Source: Roseofilum casamattae BLCC-M143
Lineage (GTDB): Bacteria > Cyanobacteriota > Cyanobacteriia > Cyanobacteriales > Desertifilaceae
Length of the DNA stretch: 64,000 bases
Direction of reading: 5' to 3'
Assembly: GCF_030068455.1 (NCBI RefSeq)
Contig: NZ_JAQOSQ010000003.1
Location: forward strand, 186,001 to 250,000
The position numbers and the translations under genes were made by a program. The notes under the pieces were generated by a model. The model saw only the letters and a list, made by a program, of their open reading frames with translations, ran no database searches and was not told where the DNA came from. This document shows positions 33,045 through 41,754 of this stretch, piece by piece (the first letter of the stretch is position 1; every line of letters begins with the position of its first letter).

Positions 33045-34787
33045 CTATGGTACGCTCGATCGCGAACAAACGACGCGAAATCCATAGAATCTATACCAAT
33101 ATTCTGCCACCACCCAATAACGATTGGCAGAGCGACAATCGTTCGGAAAATGATACCAAGAACCACCACGAATGAGACATTTATGGTCTTCGTCTCCAGA
33201 TTCCCAGATCCGACCGTCAACAGGAGCACCGAGATAGGTTTCATGCCAATAGTCAGCACACCACTCCCAAACATTACCATGCATATCGTATAAGCCAAAC
33301 CCGTTGGGGGAAAAGCTGCCGACAGGGGTTGTTTTCTGACGACAGGTTCCCTCGGGGCCGTCGGCATAGCTAGATTTTCCGTAATAGTTGGCCAGCTCCG
33401 GGGTCAAGGTTGCTCCAAAATGAAATGGGGTTGTCGTTCCAGCGCGACAGGCATATTCCCATTGCGCTTCCGATGGCAGGCTATAGGTTTTTCCAGTATA
33501 CCGGGAGAGGCGATCGCAAAATTCAGCACAGTCCTCTCGCGATACTTGTTCCACCGGCAAATTATCGCCTTCAAAGTGCGATGGAGATAACTTCAGAAAC
33601 CGGTTCACTTGTGGAAATGAGGCAACTTTGCGCCATTGGGATTGAGTCACGGCAAACTTTCCCATAAAAAACGAGGGTACGGTCACCGAATGCTGCGGTC
33701 CTTCGTCCTCCGTGCGTCCGAGTTCGTCTTCCGGCGACCCCATGCGGAATTCTCCTTCGGGAATTTCCACCATCTCTAATGTAATGCCTGCTCCTAAATG
33801 TTCGGGAAACGATCGCGCGCTCTTCTCTTCCTGGCGAACAATCTCTCCCTTTTTGTTCGCCGTCACTACCTGAAAGCGAAATTGAGTCAGAGCAGTTGGG
33901 GGAGCTTGAATGAGAGTCGCTTTGGGTTGGGGATATTTCTGTTGCCCTCGGCTGGTGGTGGGAGCGGGAGGAGTGGGGAGTTTTTTGACTTCTGCTAAAG
34001 CATCGCGAGCGGAAGGATAGCGATCGCTGAAATGATATCGTACCATTTTCTCTAAGATGGCTCGTAACTCCGGGCTGGCGCGAGGAGCAAAAGGTTGCCA
34101 GATGAGTTCGAGATTGTCATCTGAGGCTAATTTATGGGAAGATTTTCCGGTCAGTGCTTCAATGGCGATCGTGCCCACAGCGTAAATATCGCTACACAGT
34201 TTTGGCTTTCCCAAGGCTTGTTCGCTCGGCATATATCCCGGCGTGCCAATACTCACCGTCAGTTGGGTTTTTCCTCCCAATTGAGTTAATTGCGACAGTT
34301 GTTGCTTCACCGCACCAAAGTCAATCAGCACCAGCTTATCGTCTTCCCCGCGCCGAATTAAATTATCCGGTTTGATATCTCGATGAATGACATGATGCTC
34401 GTGCAACACCGTCAAAGGAGTTAGAATATCCTGCAATAACTGAATGACTTGCCCTTCCGACCAAGGATTTCCCGGTTCTATTTCCTCGCTCAGTTGATGA
34501 CCTGGAATATATTCTTGTACCAGATAAAACCGTCCGGCTTCAGTGAAATGGGCCAGCAGTTGCGGAATTTGCGGATATTTGCCTAAGTCTTCTAAAATTT
34601 GCGCTTCTTGCTCGAATAATCGTTTCGCGATCTGTAGCTCGTCTGGCTCGTTAAACTGAAGGAGCTGTTTCACCACGCACAAAGGATGTCTCGGTCGCAT
34701 CATATCCCTAGCCAGATAGGTGGTGCCAAAGCCTCCAGCAGCCAGTTCTCGTTTGATTTGGTAGCGATCGGCAAGCCGTTGCGCCAT
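33045..34787 (-). CDS. Ser/Thr protein kinase fused to FGE/SUMF1-type domain
   Basis: 580 aa. The kinase domain (about 8-270) has AAGGFGTTYLA, Lys40, catalytic Asp137 in VIHRDIKPDN and DFG Asp156, so it should be active. A Pro/Thr linker follows. The C-terminal FGE/C-type-lectin-fold domain (about 330-575) shows EIPEGEFRMGSPEDE, LPSEAQWEYACRAGT and MHGNVWEWCADYW. The last 40 residues (RGGSW at 540-544, CRSA at 551-554, GFRVVC at 569-574) match the frame of diversity-generating retroelement targets, with bulky residues at the variable sites. No membrane helix is visible. Confidence 0.9.
   Translation of the reverse strand: MAQRLADRYQIKRELAAGGFGTTYLARDMMRPRHPLCVVKQLLQFNEPDELQIAKRLFEQEAQILEDLGKYPQIPQLLAHFTEAGRFYLVQEYIPGHQLSEEIEPGNPWSEGQVIQLLQDILTPLTVLHEHHVIHRDIKPDNLIRRGEDDKLVLIDFGAVKQQLSQLTQLGGKTQLTVSIGTPGYMPSEQALGKPKLCSDIYAVGTIAIEALTGKSSHKLASDDNLELIWQPFAPRASPELRAILEKMVRYHFSDRYPSARDALAEVKKLPTPPAPTTSRGQQKYPQPKATLIQAPPTALTQFRFQVVTANKKGEIVRQEEKSARSFPEHLGAGITLEMVEIPEGEFRMGSPEDELGRTEDEGPQHSVTVPSFFMGKFAVTQSQWRKVASFPQVNRFLKLSPSHFEGDNLPVEQVSREDCAEFCDRLSRYTGKTYSLPSEAQWEYACRAGTTTPFHFGATLTPELANYYGKSSYADGPEGTCRQKTTPVGSFSPNGFGLYDMHGNVWEWCADYWHETYLGAPVDGRIWESGDEDHKCLIRGGSWYHFPNDCRSANRYWVVAEYWYRFYGFRVVCSRSSVP
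33084..33155 (-). other. candidate DGR variable region in the FGE domain
   Basis: Codons 545-568 of the kinase-FGE gene. Between the fixed words RGGSW, CRSA and GFRVVC, sites where DGR templates carry Asn (AAY) codons read Y-H-F, N-D, Y-W-V-V, Y-W-Y and F-Y. At the codon level these are TAT, CAT, TTT, AAC, GAT, TAT, TGG, GTG, GTG: changes concentrated on first and second positions, as adenine-specific mutagenesis would give. No template repeat or reverse transcriptase was found in this window, so the call is by pattern. Confidence 0.55.
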
Positions 34788-34830
34788 AATCCCACTCTCA
34801 ACCCATTCTCTTCATGGTAGATGATATAGA

Positions 34831-34989
34831 TTGTAGGGGCAGGTTCTCCGAGATTTAGAACTCCCACCATTCGATGTGCGAACCTGCCCCATCCCCATTT
34901 TCAGATTCGCGGTACATACTGGTGGTGGAGGGCGGGTTTAGAAAAGCGATCGCTTTGTTGCCTAAATCTTGGTGAACCCGCCCCTACAA
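34831..34989. repeat. MITE-like element with GTAGGGGC terminal inverted repeats
   Basis: The ends TTGTAGGGGC-AGGTTC and GAACCCG-CCCCTACAA form terminal inverted repeats of about 27 bp (extending through AGATTTAG/CTAAATCT) with a few mismatches. Each half also folds on itself: GGGGCAGGTTC with GAACCTGCCCC, and GGGCGGGTT with AACCCGCCC. It fills most of the 239-bp gap between the kinase and ccsA. Similar short palindromic repeats are scattered in cyanobacterial genomes. Confidence 0.65.
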
Positions 34990-35026
34990 GTTGCGAGAAC
35001 TGGATATACGGCATTCATATCATCGA

Positions 35027-36721
35027 TTAAATTGCTTTTCTGGAACTGACGGAATCCTCGATCGCAAATTGATGGCGCAGAACCACGATGGTGACAAACA
35101 GTAAATCGAGTCCGATGAGACTGGCGACAATGAGTTCCGAACCACCGGTGGTAAAGCCGTAGCTGTGCAATCCGGTGCCGAGGACAAAGTTGACGCCATA
35201 CCAGGCCATCAAGATAGCATTAAAACTAACGACGCTGGCGATCGCCATGCCAAAGTTACCCAACCAACCCGCTAACCGGCCGTGCAGGGGAACGATGTAG
35301 CACATGAGCGCAATTAAGGCCCAGGTTTCTTTCGGGTCCCATCCCCAGAAGCGTCCCCAGGAGAAGTGGGCCCAAATGCCGCCGAGAATGATTCCGGTGG
35401 TGAGTAAGAGGGTGCCGACTTGCAGAATATTATAGTTCCAGCGGGATAGGCGAGCGGTCAATTCTTTACGTTCGGGTTGCAGGAGATAAGTGCCTAAGAG
35501 GATATGGCCCAAACCAAAGGCTAAGGCAAAACTGGCATAACCGAGAGTGATGGTGGGAACGTGGACGCTGAGCCAAAAGTTATCGCGCAGGACGGGAACG
35601 AGGGGTTTAATGCTGGGGTCGAGGACGGCGGGAAGGCGGTCTGCGAGCACCAGACAGAGGACGGAGAGGGGTGCGGCGGAAATCAGGTAGTATTTAGCAC
35701 GATGTATGAGTTCAAAGATGAGCGCGATCGCCGCAATGCCCAAACTTACCCAGATCACGGACTCGTACATATTGGTCACCGGAGGTCGTCCGGCAATTTG
35801 CATCCGCTCCCAAAATCCGTAAGTATGAACCGCGAGACCGCTAGTAAAGAAACCGATCGCGCTCCAGTATCCTTCGAGGGGTTTTCTCCACAAACTGCAA
35901 AGCATGACAACAAACGCCAAACCGTATAAGATCCAAGCTTGCGTAAACAAGTGCAACCCATAGAAACGGACTTCTCGGTTTAGTTGTGCTGCTGGGGGAT
36001 AAACGTTGGGACTGAGGTCGATCAATTGCTGTTGTAGCGATCGCACTTTAGCCTCTAATCCAGCGTTATTCCGAACGAGAATATCTTGTTTAATTTGCAG
36101 ATAAGTTTGTTGCAAAGCCTCAACCTTTTCGCCAGCATACATCTCTTGCGCTTGTCCAATTCCCAACCATTTTCCTTTCACATCTTCGGGATGGGGAACA
36201 ATCGGTAAACTGCTGCTGCCAACGGTTTCCAGTATTAAAGCCAGACGGTCTTCCAGGGTTAAGGATTCTCGTTGCGATCGGGTTAAATCTAACTCCTGAG
36301 CTTGTGCTTCTCGTGCTTCCAGAATTTGCGAACTTAAGGTCGAGGAAACCAGTTCGGCGAAGGAAAAATATTTCTGTTCTGGGTTCAGTCCCAATTCAGT
36401 TTTTAAGGGACGATAGCTAAAGAGAATAAAAGGCTCTTCATTCCAATCGCGATTATTAAATAACAGAGAGGTATAGATTTGCAGATAGTCAAGTTTATCT
36501 CCCGATAAGGGTTGATAGGTTAAGCTACCGTGGAGTTGGGTTACGGTTTCTCGGGCGACGGTATCGAGAGGTTTCTTGCGTCCGTCAAGTTGAATGGCGA
36601 GGGGTTTTAAGGCGTCGAGAGATGTCTCAGGAGTTGGAGCATTCAGCATTCCTTTCCAGGTGGGAAAGAAGCACAGTAAAAGTCCTAAAATTAAACTGAT
36701 AAAAAATTTAGCTGCATTCAT
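35027..36721 (-). CDS. cytochrome c assembly protein, CcsA/ResC type with long N-terminal domain
   Basis: 564 aa. After a signal-anchor helix (KFFISLILGLLLCFFPTW) comes a periplasmic region of about 240 residues, then eight or so membrane helices. The heme-handling WWD motif WGRFWGWDPKETWALI and conserved histidines (SVHVPTITLGY, GGIWAHFSWG, GLHSYGF) mark it as a System II heme lyase component. Ordinary cyanobacterial CcsA is about 340 aa without the long periplasmic insert, so this is a different lineage. Its partner resB lies upstream on the same strand, but about 1 kb away behind a toxin-antitoxin pair. Confidence 0.85.
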   Translation of the reverse strand: MNAAKFFISLILGLLLCFFPTWKGMLNAPTPETSLDALKPLAIQLDGRKKPLDTVARETVTQLHGSLTYQPLSGDKLDYLQIYTSLLFNNRDWNEEPFILFSYRPLKTELGLNPEQKYFSFAELVSSTLSSQILEAREAQAQELDLTRSQRESLTLEDRLALILETVGSSSLPIVPHPEDVKGKWLGIGQAQEMYAGEKVEALQQTYLQIKQDILVRNNAGLEAKVRSLQQQLIDLSPNVYPPAAQLNREVRFYGLHLFTQAWILYGLAFVVMLCSLWRKPLEGYWSAIGFFTSGLAVHTYGFWERMQIAGRPPVTNMYESVIWVSLGIAAIALIFELIHRAKYYLISAAPLSVLCLVLADRLPAVLDPSIKPLVPVLRDNFWLSVHVPTITLGYASFALAFGLGHILLGTYLLQPERKELTARLSRWNYNILQVGTLLLTTGIILGGIWAHFSWGRFWGWDPKETWALIALMCYIVPLHGRLAGWLGNFGMAIASVVSFNAILMAWYGVNFVLGTGLHSYGFTTGGSELIVASLIGLDLLFVTIVVLRHQFAIEDSVSSRKAI

Positions 36722-36810
36722 AGCTCGTCTTATAGATGATTGATGTACTCTTTAACGACTGGGTTCCTCAATATTTATCAATTCTCTTCATTCTATTAGG
36801 TAATAAGCGC

Positions 36811-37308
36811 TCAAGAGCACTCATTCTCATCTGCAAGCTGGATAACTTTATTGTATAATGGTACAGCAATCCAAAAGCCAGCTTTGTCAATTAAGTCATC
36901 TAGCAATGGCTTGACTGCTGTAATCAAAGATTGTTTTTTTGCTTCAACCAAAATGCCGAGAATTCCGGTATAATAGAGATAAAGTCTATCTGCAACTAAA
37001 CGACCCTGGCGCTCGTCAATTAAGAGAACATCAGCTTTAAATTCTAGCGTTAAAGCGATCGCTTCAGCTTCGCCACGATCCAGTTCATTGCAGAGAACCT
37101 TAACTAGATTGAGATCTCGACAAGCACAAGTTGTAATCCAATCTAACGTTTGAACTTCGGTTGCACCAGCAACTGGGAATGCTGGGTCAGTCAACTCCCG
37201 ATAGACTGCTTCTGGAATTATTACTTTTCCATAAAGTTCCTGGAGTAAATGAAGATACCCAATCGCAGCGAGATTATTGATAGGTGAGGTATCGCTGACA
37301 ACAATCAT
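36811..37308 (-). CDS. DUF3368 PIN-domain toxin (VapC-like)
   Basis: 165 aa. PIN-fold acidic residues appear in MIVVSDTSPINNL (Asp6), ELDRGEAEAIAL (Glu) and VLLIDERQGRLVA (Asp). DUF3368 proteins are probable RNases and toxin halves of TA pairs. The gene overlaps the UPF0175 antitoxin by 4 nt. All three acidic sites are present, so the toxin looks functional. Confidence 0.85.
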   Translation of the reverse strand: MIVVSDTSPINNLAAIGYLHLLQELYGKVIIPEAVYRELTDPAFPVAGATEVQTLDWITTCACRDLNLVKVLCNELDRGEAEAIALTLEFKADVLLIDERQGRLVADRLYLYYTGILGILVEAKKQSLITAVKPLLDDLIDKAGFWIAVPLYNKVIQLADENECS

Positions 37309-37547
37309 AGCCGACCGATCGCTTGTAGATTTTTAATATCTTGCTCAAAATCCTCGAGATCGTAGACTGGAATTTGCCGACTCGCTAAAAGATGCTGGAA
37401 TGCAATGCGGTTCATCTGCGCAAAACGACTCGCTTGCGCCAGGCTTAATTTACGTTTTTGAAACAGTAGAACTGCAATTTCTTGCCTCATTTCAGGTTCA
37501 GTCATCCGAGCAAGAGTTAAGATTTCATCCGATATCAGAATACTCAT
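37305..37547 (-). CDS. UPF0175 antitoxin
   Basis: 80 aa with the family pattern EMRQEIAVLLFQKRKLSLAQ (20) and ASRFAQMNRIAFQHLLASR, a helix-turn-helix-like fold that binds DNA and neutralises the PIN toxin. I chose ATG 37547 (MSILISDEIL) because AAGGAAAG lies just upstream and relatives begin here; the frame is open to an ATG at 37577 that overlaps the stop of the DUF433 fragment (TAATG). Confidence 0.82.
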   Translation of the reverse strand: MSILISDEILTLARMTEPEMRQEIAVLLFQKRKLSLAQASRFAQMNRIAFQHLLASRQIPVYDLEDFEQDIKNLQAIGRL

Positions 37548-37576
37548 AATACTTTCCTTAATAGTCATGGCAGTCA

Positions 37577-37732
37577 TTAGCAGTTCAACTGAGATCTAAC
37601 TGCTGGATGTACATATTCATCGGGGACTTGGTTTTTCTGAATATACTCATCAATTTCAGCTTGGCGATCGCAATAATAACTTAAGGCATCAAAGACTTGT
37701 GCTAGCGTCAAATGAGGTAAATGTTCTAAGAT
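37577..37732 (-). pseudogene. C-terminal remnant of a DUF433 gene
   Basis: The minus strand encodes ILEHLPHLTLAQVFDALSYY (20), then CDRQAEIDEYIQKNQVPDE, which is the C-terminal half of DUF433 proteins (often antitoxin-like). There is no start codon, and an in-frame TAA lies immediately upstream at 37735-37733. The N-terminal half is gone. The break lies 24 bp from the resB stop, suggesting the TA region was inserted or rearranged here. Confidence 0.7.
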
Positions 37733-37758
37733 TTATTCCTAGTATAAGCGAAATACTT

Positions 37759-39213
37759 TTAGGGAGTAGCAACAGACCGATCGCTCACCGGTAGCTGCTG
37801 AGGAGTAGCTGTGGGTTGCGAACGATTCAGAAATTTTGCGATCGCCCGACCGTAGAACATAATACCAATGCCAGCGACGACCAATAGAGAACCGCTCCAG
37901 GTAAGCAAGGTAATCCACAGGGGTTCTCGTTTCACTTGCAGGGTAGATTGACGCAGGTCTCCGGGGTTCCAGGAGGCTTGGGCCAGCTTCCATCCACCAT
38001 ACCAAGTGGGGTGGTTCATCCAGACGGTGCGATCGCTGATCGTCTGCTGATGGGGGTCTTGAATTTGGATTTTGCTCGTCCACATGGCCACGCTTTCCGA
38101 GCCTTCATTGCGATCGACAATAAAGTCCTCTAAGGCGACTTGAAACGGTAATGGGAAGAATTTGGGGGTAAAGGCGACTAACAGGTCGCCATCGGGCTGT
38201 GAGATGGCGGTAGGCTCTCCCCAGGGCAGCCATTGCCGATCGCCATTTTCGGTTTCTACGAGAATCCCAGGGGTTGTTGCCATTGCGCGATCGCGTTTTC
38301 CTTCTACAGGAATGACTTTGCGATCGAGTTGCGCGCGGGTCATTGTTTCTTCTAGAGTTAACTGTAGGTCTGCCCAACCTGGCGTAATGACTTGTCCGGG
38401 TTCTAGAGTTCCCGACTGAAAGCCTTGGGAAGAGCGAGTCGCATAATAAAGTTTACCGGAATTGGTGGCGATCGCCTCAAAGTAATCGGTTTCTGCTATT
38501 TCGTTTTCAGATAACTGCGCGATTTCTGCTCGTGCGTCTTCCTCAGTCTCCACAGAGATCAGCTCTAACCGAGCGGGGCCTAAAGATACGTTCCGATAGG
38601 ATAAAGGAGCGAAGGCGAGCCACTGTTGCAAATTTTGCCCCATGCGATCGCTGGTTAGCTGTAATTTTAGAGCTAGATTGGGACTCTCTCCGCCATCGAC
38701 AAACTCCCACGTTTGCATGGTATTTTCGTTATAGCCGAGTAAAGATAATCCCAACACTGAAGATGGGGAAATCGAACCATCGGGATGGATAAAAATATCC
38801 GTTTGTTGCGTTGCTCCACTCGGCGCAATAACTTCGATTAAGTCTCCCTCAACTCGTATTCGATTATTCGCCGGTCGGTCGGTTCTGAGGGGAAGCATTC
38901 CTTCTAAGCTCAGGTGAATCACTCCCGCCGAACCAATAATAACCAGAACTAATCCCAGATGGGTTAAAGCAAACCCCATTTTGCGCGCGCCACGCCAAGG
39001 ATAGCGACTTAAGGCGGAAATAGACAAGTTCACCGCCAGCAGGAACATTAGCATTCCAAACCAAGGACTTTTATAGATGAGGTGCTGCACGACGCTCGAA
39101 CCGACCTGAGATTCATAAATCGTTGCTCCGACTAAAACGGCTACAATCGTTGCCAATAAGGGGACGGCAAACTGGATAGAACCGAAGAATCGGAGCAGGG
39201 GAGTGGTCATCAT
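37759..39213 (-). CDS. resB: ResB-like cytochrome c assembly protein
   Basis: 484 aa with three N-terminal membrane helices (about 12-30, 48-66, 80-103; ALTHLGLVLVIIGSAGVIHL, 20), a large periplasmic beta-rich domain and a last helix (LLTWSGSLLVVAGIGIMFYG, 20). This is the ResB/Ccs1 half of System II, which holds apocytochrome c and works with CcsA. The sequence looks closer to the ResB of proteobacterial/bacteroidete CcsBA systems than to the usual cyanobacterial Ccs1. Downstream, its probable partner ccsA is separated by the TA pair. Confidence 0.8.
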   Translation of the reverse strand: MMTTPLLRFFGSIQFAVPLLATIVAVLVGATIYESQVGSSVVQHLIYKSPWFGMLMFLLAVNLSISALSRYPWRGARKMGFALTHLGLVLVIIGSAGVIHLSLEGMLPLRTDRPANNRIRVEGDLIEVIAPSGATQQTDIFIHPDGSISPSSVLGLSLLGYNENTMQTWEFVDGGESPNLALKLQLTSDRMGQNLQQWLAFAPLSYRNVSLGPARLELISVETEEDARAEIAQLSENEIAETDYFEAIATNSGKLYYATRSSQGFQSGTLEPGQVITPGWADLQLTLEETMTRAQLDRKVIPVEGKRDRAMATTPGILVETENGDRQWLPWGEPTAISQPDGDLLVAFTPKFFPLPFQVALEDFIVDRNEGSESVAMWTSKIQIQDPHQQTISDRTVWMNHPTWYGGWKLAQASWNPGDLRQSTLQVKREPLWITLLTWSGSLLVVAGIGIMFYGRAIAKFLNRSQPTATPQQLPVSDRSVATP

Positions 39214-39351
39214 TGGCTCAGAGAAGTAATGTACCCTATACCTTATGGGTTTAGCAGGACGATGTTGTATTCAACATTACAAATTGCCCTGCGATCGCCG
39301 ATTGAGGGATAAGCTAGACAGTAAGATTGCATTTCACTTACTCCCCGAGCT

Positions 39352-40278
39352 ATGACCTTATTTACGCCAGATGAAGTTATGGAGCGACTCCAGCACGGTG
39401 AATCCTTGGTTGGAGCAGAATTAAGCGGGATTAATTTAGCGGGTTGCACCTTGAATGATGCCAATTTTAGCCAAGCCTATCTTCGAGTAGCCGATCTTTC
39501 CGGTGCATCCTGTCAAGGGGCCAATTTTGCGCGCGCGAATTTAATGTTAGCGAAGTTAAGTCAAACCAACTTCGTCTGTGCCAACCTGAGTGCCGCTGAA
39601 TTGAATGGAGCGAGTTTGGATTCGGCAAATTTGCGATCGATCGCTGCGGAAAAAACTATTTTTTTTGGAGCCAGTTTCCATCAGATTGAAGCCGTTGAAG
39701 CAAAGTTTAGGGAAGTGGATTTTCGCGAAGTTAAAGCTGAAAGAGGCAATTTTACACGCGCGCAATTCTTGCACTGCAATTTAACCCAAGTACAGTTCGA
39801 GGAATGCAATTTTAGCGAATCTATATTTCGCGATTCGGTTTTAGAACAAGCAAACCTGAGCAACAGTCGTTGGATTAACTCCAACCTGGAAAAAGCGAAC
39901 CTCTATCGCGCTCTGTTTCTTGGAGGTTACTTCCAAGACTGTAGTTTTGCCAACGCTAATCTCTGCCAAGTTGATTGGCGCAATGTACAGATGAAGGAGA
40001 TTGATTTTTTAAGTAGTGACTGTGCTAGTATGGCATTCACTAATAGTAAGTTGGAAAATTGTTCGTTTCTTTCTGCCCAATTAGAATCGGCTCGCTTCGA
40101 TCGCGCGACATTAGTTAATAGCAGTTTTCAAGATGCCAACTTGGAACGGACGATTTGGCAGGATGTGGAGTTTATTAATTGTAATGTGCTTGGCGCAGAG
40201 TTTACCGATGCCCAAGGATTAACCGAGGAACAAAAGTTATGGTTAAGGGTGAAGGGTGCCTTAAATGTTCCCGATTAA
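39352..40278 (+). CDS. pentapeptide-repeat protein
   Basis: 308 aa built of pentapeptide repeats A(N/D)Lxx (ANFARANLMLAKLSQTNF, ANLSAAELNGASLDSANL) that form a right-handed square beta-helix. The first 15 residues (MTLFTPDEVMERLQHGE) are helical and the last 25 (LTEEQKLWLRVKGALNVPD) form a cap. No membrane helix. Such proteins are abundant in cyanobacteria and mostly of unknown function. Confidence 0.88.
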   Translation: MTLFTPDEVMERLQHGESLVGAELSGINLAGCTLNDANFSQAYLRVADLSGASCQGANFARANLMLAKLSQTNFVCANLSAAELNGASLDSANLRSIAAEKTIFFGASFHQIEAVEAKFREVDFREVKAERGNFTRAQFLHCNLTQVQFEECNFSESIFRDSVLEQANLSNSRWINSNLEKANLYRALFLGGYFQDCSFANANLCQVDWRNVQMKEIDFLSSDCASMAFTNSKLENCSFLSAQLESARFDRATLVNSSFQDANLERTIWQDVEFINCNVLGAEFTDAQGLTEEQKLWLRVKGALNVPD

Positions 40279-40348
40279 CATTCATTGTTTCGCTACGATT
40301 CTTGTTTTTTTAGGCTTCATATCAAGTCCGCTCAATTAGTTACAATAA

Positions 40349-40433
40349 GTCATTGCGAACGGAGCGTAGCGGAGTGAAGCAATCCCTTTATCCTCGGGAG
40401 TCCTAGCGATTGCTTCCCTGCGGTCGCAATGAC
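40349..40433. repeat. palindromic intergenic repeat GTCATTGCGA...TCGCAATGAC
   Basis: Perfect 10-bp terminal inverted repeats (40349-40358 and 40424-40433) enclose GGAGCGTAGCGGAGTGAAGC and a matching inner arm GCGATTGCTTCCC. Outer imperfect arms ATATCAAGTCC (about 40320) and GGGCTTGATAT (about 40446) extend the symmetry to about 140 bp. It is a REP/MITE-like element common in bacterial intergenic DNA. Confidence 0.7.
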
Positions 40434-40495
40434 AAGCATTTAACCGGGCTTGATATCACGATCGCTCTACTCAACCAATTAGTCAAACATCTCGA

Positions 40496-41074
40496 TTACT
40501 CCTCCCTATTCTCCAACAACGAACCACGAGCTGCAATTTCAGCGACTTCCGCTTCCGAATAGCGAATCGGAATATGTTGCGAACAGTTTTCACTATAGGC
40601 TTCCACATGGAAGAGAATTGCTCGCTCGATGGGTGCCGGATAGTCGGGAATGCGTAACTTCTCAATTAACTCCGTATCTCCTTTAACTACTTCTGCTCGT
40701 CCCCAAACTTTCACCCGCTGGCGATTTCGATAGTCCATTAAGAATAAAAAGGCTTTATCCTCGCTCGCTAGGTTACCCACGGTGATGTATTGCGCGTTAC
40801 CGCCAAAGTCAGCAAAACCGAGGGTTGTCTCATCCAATACCTTCAGAAATCCCGGCGGTCCCCCGCGAAACTGAATGTAAGGATAACCGCTAGAACTGAC
40901 GGTTCCCAAATACATGCCGTCTAAGGTTGCAATAAACTCAGCCAGTTTTGGCGTAATCGTATCGTTGCTCGGCCCTTTAGCGATATAGCGCTCGTAGGTC
41001 TGACGAGAGCCTTGTTGTTCTTGTATTGCTTTTACCTCTGGAGTGAAAGCAAGTTCGGCAAATTTACGAGCCAT
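40496..41074 (-). CDS. pyridoxamine-5'-phosphate oxidase-family flavoprotein
   Basis: 192 aa split-barrel FMN-binding protein. Motifs include LAEFIATLDGMYLGTVSSSG (20), YPYIQFRGGPPGFLKVLD and DFGGNAQYITVGNLASEDKA (20). The family reduces or oxidises small molecules with FMN or F420; the substrate is unknown. It follows the GST gene by 9 nt in one operon controlled from the TetR intergenic region, so a detoxification role is likely. Confidence 0.85.
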   Translation of the reverse strand: MARKFAELAFTPEVKAIQEQQGSRQTYERYIAKGPSNDTITPKLAEFIATLDGMYLGTVSSSGYPYIQFRGGPPGFLKVLDETTLGFADFGGNAQYITVGNLASEDKAFLFLMDYRNRQRVKVWGRAEVVKGDTELIEKLRIPDYPAPIERAILFHVEAYSENCSQHIPIRYSEAEVAEIAARGSLLENREE

Positions 41075-41083
41075 TTTTCTCTC

Positions 41084-41686
41084 CTACGCGATAGTTTTCA
41101 TCTCTACATATTGGGGAAGTTGCCGGATGCGATCGCACCACGCCAAAATATTCGGATAGGGAGCCAGATCGATCTGACCGTCTGGAGCCAGTGAAACATA
41201 AGGGAAAGCGGCGATATCGGCGATGGTGGGGCGATCGCACTCCAGCCACTGGCGATCGCGCAAATGGTCGTTCAGTTGCGTCAAAATAAATGTACTTTTC
41301 TGTTCGGTACGCTCCCAATTAATATTGGGTATTTTGAATAAATGATACAAACGTGCCGACTCCGGCCCTTGGCGAATTTCTCCTGCCGTCGTCGAAAGCC
41401 AACGCACGACTCGAGCTAGGGATAAGGGATCGGCCGGTAACCAAGATTCATTGCCATATTGCCGGGCCAAATAGACGAGGATTGCTTGGGCGTCCGCAAG
41501 AACGGTATCGTTATCCACCAGTAAAGGAATTTGTCCGAAGGGGTTGAGCGCCAGAAATTCCGGTTGCTTGTGTTCCCCAGCCATGACATCTACTTGCATC
41601 CATTCGTAGTCTAATCCCAGCAGCGATAGCATCAGTTTGACCTTATAGCTGTTACCGGAAAGTTCGTGGCCGTAAAGCTTCATCAT
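41084..41686 (-). CDS. glutathione S-transferase
   Basis: 200 aa. The N-terminal thioredoxin-like domain (MMKLYGHELSGNSYKVKLML, 20; NPFGQIPLLVDND; LADAQAILVYLARQYG) and all-alpha C-terminal domain (DRPTIADIAAFPYVSLAP) are complete. Conjugates glutathione to electrophiles. I chose ATG 41686 because GGAGAG sits 8 nt upstream; longer frames reach into the divergent regulatory region. It is the first gene of a GST-PPOX operon divergent from tetR. Confidence 0.88.
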   Translation of the reverse strand: MMKLYGHELSGNSYKVKLMLSLLGLDYEWMQVDVMAGEHKQPEFLALNPFGQIPLLVDNDTVLADAQAILVYLARQYGNESWLPADPLSLARVVRWLSTTAGEIRQGPESARLYHLFKIPNINWERTEQKSTFILTQLNDHLRDRQWLECDRPTIADIAAFPYVSLAPDGQIDLAPYPNILAWCDRIRQLPQYVEMKTIA

Positions 41687-41722
41687 AGGATTGGCTCTCC
41701 AGAATCGTTGGATGTTCATCTC

Positions 41723-41742
41723 TAGACCGATCGTTCGGTCTA
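41723..41742. promoter_or_regulatory. TetR operator-like palindrome 1
   Basis: The 20-bp near-palindrome TAGACCGATCGTTCGGTCTA has one mismatched pair. Read on the minus strand it contains ACCGAACGATCGGT, which matches site 2 at all but one position. It lies 37 bp upstream of the GST start and is the likely binding site of the adjacent TetR protein. Confidence 0.65.
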
Positions 41743-41754
41743 CTCTTCTTAGAT

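Noticed and set aside
32966-33367. 133-codon minus-strand frame at the end of the kinase-FGE gene
   Set aside because: Overlaps the FGE domain in another frame; the in-frame translation carries the family motifs. It is also not a separate DGR accessory gene.
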